A DNA stretch of 64,000 bases, from NCBI GenBank assembly GCA_951394045.1, contig OX595993.1, forward strand, positions 682,001-746,000. Reading direction: 5' to 3'. Below, one piece after another: positions 58,185 to 64,000 of the stretch. Numbering within the stretch: the stretch's first letter is position 1; every line of letters begins with the position of its first letter. The position numbers and the translations under genes are program-made. The DNA is from Nitzschia sp. DOCU1 (Eukaryota; Bacillariophyta; Bacillariophyceae; Bacillariales; Bacillariaceae). The notes beneath the pieces were generated by a model. The model was not told where the DNA came from, made no database searches, and was given only the letters and a program-made list of their open reading frames with translations.

Positions 58185-60063
58185 TGAACCAACCTGGGAA
58201 CCTATTTCTATTATCAAGGAAGATGATCCAGTTACTCTTGCAGAATATGCTAAAGATATGGATCTCCTGAAGCAATCTCGCTGGAAATGGGCTCAACGCT
58301 ATTTACATTTGAGCACAACTTCATGCCACCGTCTCCGTCAAATCTATGTTAAGCGACGACTACAAGCTGGTCCACGTTACAAATTTGGTGAGCGTGTACC
58401 AAAATCTGTAAAAGAAGCTCTAGACCTTGATGCCCAGACTGGCACTACTGGATGGAAGGATGCTATGCAGAAAGAGATTGATATGCTCTACAAGGAATTC
58501 AGCTGTTTTGACGTCCTACCTCCACAATCCAAAGCCCCTCCTGGCTATAACTATGTACCACTCCTTTGGGTATTCGATGTCAAATATGATGGGCGTAAAC
58601 GTGCACACCTGGTTGCTGGTGGCCATGTCACCCCTCCACTTGACCCTGAAGACAAATCGTCCTCCACCATTAGTCCTGACACGATCAAACTGGTCTACTT
58701 GGCTGCTGGACTTCAAGACCTCTCTGTTCTTGCTGCTGATGTTTCGCATGCCTATTTGCAAGCACATACACGTGAACGCATATACACCCGTGCTGGTCCA
58801 GAATTTGGTGACATTGCAGGACGTACTATGATTATCAAAAAAGCACTCTATGGACTCCAAGCTTCCGGATTTGCCTGGCATTCTAAACTTGCTGATGACC
58901 TCTCCCATCTTGGATTTCGGCCATCCAAGGCAGACTCTGATCTCTGGATGCGCAAAGTTGATGATCACTATGAGTACATTTGTGTATTCGTTGATGATCT
59001 GTTGGTATTCTCCAAACACCCACAGGCCATCCTCAATCAACTTACTTCCACAACTGGATATGAACTCAAGAATGTCGGCCCACCTGAGTACTACAATGGT
59101 GCTGATATATATTTCAATCCTATCACTGGCTTTTATGAAATGAGCGCCAAGACCTATATCAAGAATACTTGTGCCAAAATTGAATCACTCTTTGGCATTA
59201 CCCTACGCAACTACGGTTCCCCACTTGAATCTGGTGATCATCCTGAACTTGATGATACTGATTATCTTGACCCTCCAAGCATCACTAGGTACCAAATGCT
59301 TGTTGGCTGTGCACAATGGGCTGTCACTCTTGGACGTTATGATGTTCAATATGCTACCAATACTATGGCACGCTTTGCTTCCAAGCCCCGCATTGGCCAT
59401 CAAACACGTATGCTACGTCTTTTTGGCTACCTCAAACACCACCCCAAACACCGTATTGCATTTGATACCAATGATCCTTCCTATGATCATTTCACGTTCC
59501 TTGAGCATGATTGGAAGTCTATCTATCTCAATGCTGAAGATGAAATTCCTGAAGATGCTCCAGAACCTGTTACTCGCAGTGTTCATACAACCATTTATGC
59601 CGATTCCAACCATGGTAACTGTCAACTCACTGGACGCAGTACTACAGGATTACTCTTCTGTGTTCAGCGCACTCCCATTCATTCCTACTCTAAACTACAG
59701 AACACTGTCGAAAGTTCCACCTATGGTTTTGAGTTTGTTGCAGGGCGCATTGCCGTTGAAAAGGCTATTGAATTCCGCTATCGTTTGCGTATGATGGGTG
59801 TACGAATTGACACACCTACTACCCTTCTTATGGATAATGAAGCTGTTGTCAAAAATACCACGCTACCCTCAAGTACTCTCAAGAAGAAACATAATGCAAT
59901 CGCTTACCACAAAGTTCGAGAAGCTGTCGCTGCTGGCATTGTCCGTGTCGCTCATATTCGCTCTAAAGCAAACAAGGCTGATATCCTCACTAAGCCACTT
60001 GGCCCAGCCGACTACTATACTCTTCTCAACAACATTCTCTTCACACGATCCAATGGTGATTAA
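58177..60063 (+). CDS. copia reverse transcriptase / RNase H, duplicated copy
   Basis: Same sequence as 51601-53487 (FVDDLL catalytic box, ADSNHG and LTKPL RNase H end). It keeps the same +1 frame relation at ATC AGG C (58173-58179). Without LTR1 or Gag it is a passenger of the duplication. Confidence 0.85.
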   Translation, partial: GYDEPTWEPISIIKEDDPVTLAEYAKDMDLLKQSRWKWAQRYLHLSTTSCHRLRQIYVKRRLQAGPRYKFGERVPKSVKEALDLDAQTGTTGWKDAMQKEIDMLYKEFSCFDVLPPQSKAPPGYNYVPLLWVFDVKYDGRKRAHLVAGGHVTPPLDPEDKSSSTISPDTIKLVYLAAGLQDLSVLAADVSHAYLQAHTRERIYTRAGPEFGDIAGRTMIIKKALYGLQASGFAWHSKLADDLSHLGFRPSKADSDLWMRKVDDHYEYICVFVDDLLVFSKHPQAILNQLTSTTGYELKNVGPPEYYNGADIYFNPITGFYEMSAKTYIKNTCAKIESLFGITLRNYGSPLESGDHPELDDTDYLDPPSITRYQMLVGCAQWAVTLGRYDVQYATNTMARFASKPRIGHQTRMLRLFGYLKHHPKHRIAFDTNDPSYDHFTFLEHDWKSIYLNAEDEIPEDAPEPVTRSVHTTIYADSNHGNCQLTGRSTTGLLFCVQRTPIHSYSKLQNTVESSTYGFEFVAGRIAVEKAIEFRYRLRMMGVRIDTPTTLLMDNEAVVKNTTLPSSTLKKKHNAIAYHKVREAVAAGIVRVAHIRSKANKADILTKPLGPADYYTLLNNILFTRSNGD

Positions 60064-60069
60064 GGGGAG

Positions 60070-60346
60070 TTGTGACTACAAAATAGGAATCACGTTAGTC
60101 ATAACCCTCTATCTATATACCTACACATCCTACATATGAGTAATCCCCATTATATCGTGGGACTCAAGAACTCTCTAACTCTAAGAGTTTCTGTGCAAAG
60201 CAAGACTCAAATTAGAGTATCTCAGAGTCTCTCAGAATCTCTTCCAAAACAAGACTCAAACACAAAAACATCAAAAATCACAAATATTTGATCATTTTGT
60301 AGTTCTCATAAAAATAAAAATCCAAATTATCAAAAACCCATTGCAA
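60070..60346 (+). repeat. LTR, third copy (duplicated 3' LTR)
   Basis: 277 bp, identical to the other two; followed by CTATG at 60347-60351. Confidence 0.95.
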
Positions 60347-62120
60347 CTATGCTTGGAAGTATGAGGGTCGGCCCAGCATAAACAGGAGCACTTGACCTTG
60401 CACCACTAACAAAGCAATGGCTGTACTCTTGCAAGTCCCACGCCAGGTACATCTCCAGAGGGGCGTGGTGGAGGTTGATGTCATATAGGGGACACTCTAT
60501 CACAAGGCGAGGGCATGTAGCATCAAGACTCGAGAGAGCGGCAACACAAAGTTCTGCATCCCATCTGGCATCATCGTCGGCAGGGATGGGATTGTTGTCA
60601 ACAGTATCTTTTTCTGTTGCTTCAGGAGCGGCAGTGGACGGATTGTCGCCATTGGCGACCTCGGAAGTTGAAGAAATGCCTAACTTTGTCCTTGCCTGTG
60701 GAGGGGGAATCTTGGTGAGAAGACTAGGGCGCCCTGTGAGTTCATCAAGAACCGACTTCGACAGCATGGACTCAAGAGAGGTGGAGTAGGAAGCGCCCGA
60801 CGCCTTCTGCCGCTTGGCTGGTGGCGAAGAGCACTCATTGTCAACCAAAGTCGGCTCTTTCCGAAGTCCAATGAGAGCCTTGTGCTTGCTTTTGGTGGAG
60901 TGTTTATTCGCCTTGTTCATTTGAACGAGGTGAATATGCACTACCATGCGAACAATAATCTGCTCACGCTCCAAAGAACGATACCTGTGGTCGATTGAGG
61001 AAGAGACACGAAACTTTTGTGCCAGCGCCTCCGACAAGTCGTTGAGGTAGTCGGCGTGAGGGAGACTGGAGTTGCATTGGCGAGCCAGCGTTGGGATAAT
61101 GCTGGGCTTCTTCAGCCATGATCTGATTATTGGCTTGGCATTGGCGACGGCGGCCTGGTTGCGAAACGACATTAGAATGTCTTGTAGTACCTCCAACATT
61201 TGACGCCGGGTGGAGCACTCTCGGAATATAACTGACAAAAGTTTTTCCATGAATGGTTTTGAATTTCGTCTAGCCTTATGTAGGGCGGGCCCAAAGCATG
61301 TCATGATGGTTGACAGTGCTAACTGTAGAACCTGGTGCTCACGGCGCTGACGGCCATGAAATGAGGCCTGTTGCTGGAAGTCAACAAGGGTCGTTTTGCC
61401 GTATGTTGGAAGTCGGAGCACTGGTCCATCCTCGTCCTCTTCTTCATCATCGTCATCAGCAGCCTTCTGCTTTCCTACATCTGGACTTGTATTGTTGTCT
61501 GTAAAAATAGGATTGAGATAGTCGTCTTCCATGAGTTGTTTCTCATGGGGCATGCGCTGGAAGACGGCGTTGGAATTTAGATAACGGTACACTCGGTCCA
61601 TGATCGCTGAAAAGTGCCAGTATCTGTGGGCAAGCGATGGATCGTCCTGCATCTCCAAGCATTCACGGATCCGACGGTAAGAGATGTCAACCGAGCCGTT
61701 GGTTGACCGGTGCACTGACCAGCCACGAAGCTTCAGAAAGTCAAACAGAGACAGGCCAAGCTCCCTTGCAAAAACGGATTGGGCAAAGATTGCGTCACGG
61801 AAGAAGTGACGCTTCTTGCGCCGGCCCCAGAGCATGCAGACTGCAAAAAGCCGAGTGGAGGGGCGGTAGGCACCAGGTAGAGTGGTTTTGTCGCGTTTTG
61901 TTTCCACGACAGTCCGGACCATGTGCTCCAAATCGATGCCAAGTCCATTGGTGAACAAGCGGGCTGGACCGGCAAGGACAGGGTTGTTTTCAAGTGAATT
62001 GAGGCTGAAAATGCCCTTTAGCACTTGACCCTCCACCATTAGTCCGCCGTCTTTGGGGGAAACATCCACCTCGAAGTCAGCTGGAGGTGGAGTGGTGGAG
62101 GGAGAGGCTGCATCCGCCAT
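60347..62120 (-). pseudogene. large unknown gene, 5' half, second copy
   Basis: Same as 53771-55544, starting at ATG 62120 (MADAASPSTTPP). It also runs into an LTR at its 3' end (SIVAMGF-stop read from the LTR). No second 3' half exists in the window, so this copy can only make a truncated protein of about 595 residues. Confidence 0.75.
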
Positions 62121-63443
62121 TGTCACGGGCCAAATGTTGTGTTTGCGTTGTGTTTGCCGGAATTTTGTGGCTACACAAAAAAGACGTAGCCAAGATTGGT
62201 AGGCGGAGCTCAAAAACACACTTTTTGAGCTCCACCTACCAATCTTGGCTACGTCTTTTTTGCGTAGAGATTGGCATGCCAAGTTTTGGGCGGGAGGGGG
62301 GATGTGTTCGGCCGGATGAGAATTTATGACTGTGTTTCGGTACTACAGTGGCCTGAAGTGAGAGTCGATGACGGATGGCCGGCAGTGACTGCGGAGTAAT
62401 TGCCAGAATTTCTCCGTCACCCTACAGTCATTTGACGCATGCTGGCGCCAAGTGGCTGCAAGGCAGTGTCATTCCGGTGAGAATACGTCAGCAGATCAAG
62501 GAGAATCAAGGAATGGCATGGAACTTGTTCGTTGGTACCCTCATGTTCAACATTGACTTATGAAACAATTACTTAAAGGCGGCTTAATTATTCATGGAAG
62601 GCTTAATCCCGGCCACATAATGCGCTATCTATCGGTACAGTAATTTTCCAAAGTGGTTTGTAATCAATGAATTATTGTGCCAATGTTTAGGGGGGGTAAG
62701 AATTTTCCGAGGTGTTCTACGATTGAGTGGAGCGGAGGGCACTCTAAGAGTCGCATGCTACCAAGGTACTGCTACCTATGACACGAATTGAGTCGGATGA
62801 GACAGAGCACCTGTCCAAGCCCTGAAACCGGGGTCCAGATGTACATGATGGTAGTACTACTACTAGTACACAACAACACAGGATCATCCTCCTACCTAAT
62901 AGTAGTACTAGCCAGAACACTACGACTCTAGCATGTGCTAGAGTAGTAGTAGTAGTAGTAGTAGGATATGCACTGTTCCCGTTAGCAACAGCCATACAGA
63001 AGCAATAGTCGATCTTGTCGCCGCAGTTGCCAGGAGCAAGCGGGTATATATGCCATTTGCGAAAATTTTAGACAAATTGGCGAACACCATTACTGGTGGG
63101 GACGGGATGGCGAACCTTGAGGCTATCTCAGCCGTAATTTCAGCCGGCTGAAACTTTCAGCCGGCTGAAAACGGCTGAAGTTTCAGCCGGCTGAAGTTTC
63201 AGCCGTGAAATCTGAATCGACTAATCTGACCACTGAGCGTTCACATGGGAGTTCGCCATCTAATTTTTGCGATCACTTGCTGCGTTATTTAATGGTAGGG
63301 GGTAGCCGTTGCTTTGTGGTGGCTTTGTGCGATCCCATTCACAAACCAAAACTCAAACACAACAATCGAACACAACCAAAGCTGCTCTAGCTATCGGTAG
63401 TCTATGCTAGAGTAGACGCAACAAAACAACACATCTTCCTCAA
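62121..63443. other. intergenic, duplicated copy of 55545-56867
   Basis: Contains the second hairpin (62177-62261) and the second palindrome cluster (63127-63212). No gene recognised. Confidence 0.6.
62177..62261. repeat. inverted repeat with 40-bp arms, second copy
   Basis: Same hairpin as 55601-55685, here 57-141 bp upstream of the second 5' half. Confidence 0.92.
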
Positions 63444-64000
63444 ATGACAATGATAGGTCAAGTTGCTCCTGGTGGTGGTCGTGGTCGTGGTCGTGGTGCT
63501 GGCCGTGCTGCTGCTGGCCGAGTGATGGGAGGACAAGAACCCGCTGGTCGTCTGCATGCTGCTGGCCCTGCAGCAGGCCGCATTGTTGGTGGTCCTCATG
63601 GTGGCCCAATGCCAGTAGCTGCTGGCCGTGCTGGCCGAGTTCTTGTTGCTGCTGCTGGTGGTGGTGGTCGTGGCCGTGCTGCTGGCCCAGCGGTGGAACA
63701 ACCCGCTGGTCATGCTGCTGGCCGAGTTCTTGTTGCTGCTGGTGGTGGCCGTGGCCGTGCTGCTGGCCGAGTAGTGGAACAACCAGCTGGTCATGCTGTT
63801 GGCCAGCATGCTGGCCGAGTTCTTGTTGTTGCTGGTGGTGGTGCTGGTCGTGGCCGTGCTGCTGGGCGGCAAGTGGTGGAACAACCCGCTGGTCGGGCTG
63901 GCCGTGCTGCTGGCCGAGTGGTGGAACAACCTGCTGGCCAGCATGCTGGCCAAGTTCTTGTTGTTGCTGGTGGTGGTCGTGGCCGTGGTGGTGGCCGTGC
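63444..64000 (+). CDS. Gly/Arg/Ala-rich repeat protein (runs off right edge)
   Basis: Open from ATG 63444 to the window end (185 codons). Begins MTMIGQVAPGGGRGRGRGAG and repeats GRGRAAGR, VEQPAGH, HAGRVLVVAGGG. GRG-rich stretches resemble RGG/GAR RNA-binding regions, but the repeat also keeps other frames and the minus strand open (Ser/Thr/His/Gln-rich products), so the sense frame is not certain. The first 117 codons also start the chimeric ORF at 56868. Confidence 0.4.
   Translation, partial: MTMIGQVAPGGGRGRGRGAGRAAAGRVMGGQEPAGRLHAAGPAAGRIVGGPHGGPMPVAAGRAGRVLVAAAGGGGRGRAAGPAVEQPAGHAAGRVLVAAGGGRGRAAGRVVEQPAGHAVGQHAGRVLVVAGGGAGRGRAAGRQVVEQPAGRAGRAAGRVVEQPAGQHAGQVLVVAGGGRGRGGGR

Larger units (their letters stand above)
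57218..60346 (+). mobile_element. copia element fragment (3' half, duplicated)
   Basis: Copy of 50642-53770: from mid-integrase through RT/RNase H, polypurine tract and LTR. It has no 5' LTR, gag, protease or intact integrase, so it cannot move by itself. Produced by the tandem duplication and not by a new insertion, since the flank matches unit 1. Confidence 0.9.
57218..63793 (+). repeat. 6,576-bp tandem duplication, unit 2
   Basis: Head-to-tail copy of 50642-57217. Identity ends at about 63795, where the Gly/Arg-rich ORF continues with its own sequence (CATGCTGTTGGCC) and not with integrase. Confidence 0.9.

Noticed and set aside
63402..63953. Long minus-strand Ser/Thr-rich frame opposite the Gly/Arg-rich ORF
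   Set aside because: Codon-multiple repeats keep several frames open; the plus frame with GRGR and VEQPAGH units looks more like protein. Not fully excluded.
1..64000. tRNA, rRNA or CRISPR arrays
   Set aside because: No cloverleaf box pair, rRNA core or spacer-repeat array was recognised by eye; a dedicated RNA search was not possible.

Overview
The window looks like nuclear DNA of a raphid pennate diatom (or a close stramenopile relative). It has intron-poor genes with short GT-AG introns of 63-124 nt. It encodes diatom-expanded families: HSF-type and DUF6824 putative regulators, U-box proteins, and a plastid lipid desaturase with a signal peptide and an AF-type plastid motif. It also carries a diatom-style Ty1/copia retrotransposon and many CTAGTAG- and CTG-type simple repeats. 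No rRNA, tRNA or CRISPR was recognised.

Layout. 1-2.6 kb: the N-terminal part of a BCS1-like AAA ATPase (runs off the left edge) and a secreted/membrane protein with SGVD repeats. 3-11.8 kb: an old, partly decayed tandem duplication of the module [U-box gene - hydrophobic ORF - CaaX-ending small protein - DUF6824 gene - VPS36]. The left copy has lost half of its U-box gene, the DUF6824 gene and the VPS36 start; the right copy has lost the 3' half of its U-box gene. 12.4-22.4 kb: an intact double U-box membrane protein, then Golgi-type genes (GT-A glycosyltransferase, sulfotransferase-like, GT31, fucosyltransferase-like). 23-30.4 kb: a multipass protein, an FAD4/Kua desaturase, and a 3-exon gene for a 1,498-residue fusion (membrane HExxH region, class II glutamine amidotransferase, SIS-like, EF-hands). 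32-37.4 kb: a tandem pair of membrane proteins and a 2-exon HSF-type gene. 37.4-40.2 kb: gene-poor repeats.

40-64 kb is dominated by mobile DNA. A divergent gene pair has its rightward member split by a 1.45 kb TIR transposon; the TA target site and reading frame can be recognised on both sides. A 6.54 kb copia element with identical LTRs and a CTATG target duplication splits a large minus-strand gene of about 1,093 codons. A 6,576 bp segment (3' half of the copia element, the 5' half of the split gene, a 40-bp-arm hairpin and the start of a Gly/Arg/Ala-rich ORF) is then repeated head-to-tail with no difference seen by eye. Its junction fuses the Gly/Arg-rich ORF in frame to the copia integrase.

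The genes do not form one pathway. The clearest functional grouping is the run of Golgi-type glycan enzymes at 14.5-22.4 kb. The most unusual single gene is the protease-like/amidotransferase/SIS/EF-hand fusion at 25.7-30.4 kb. All family calls come from motifs read by eye, without database searches.
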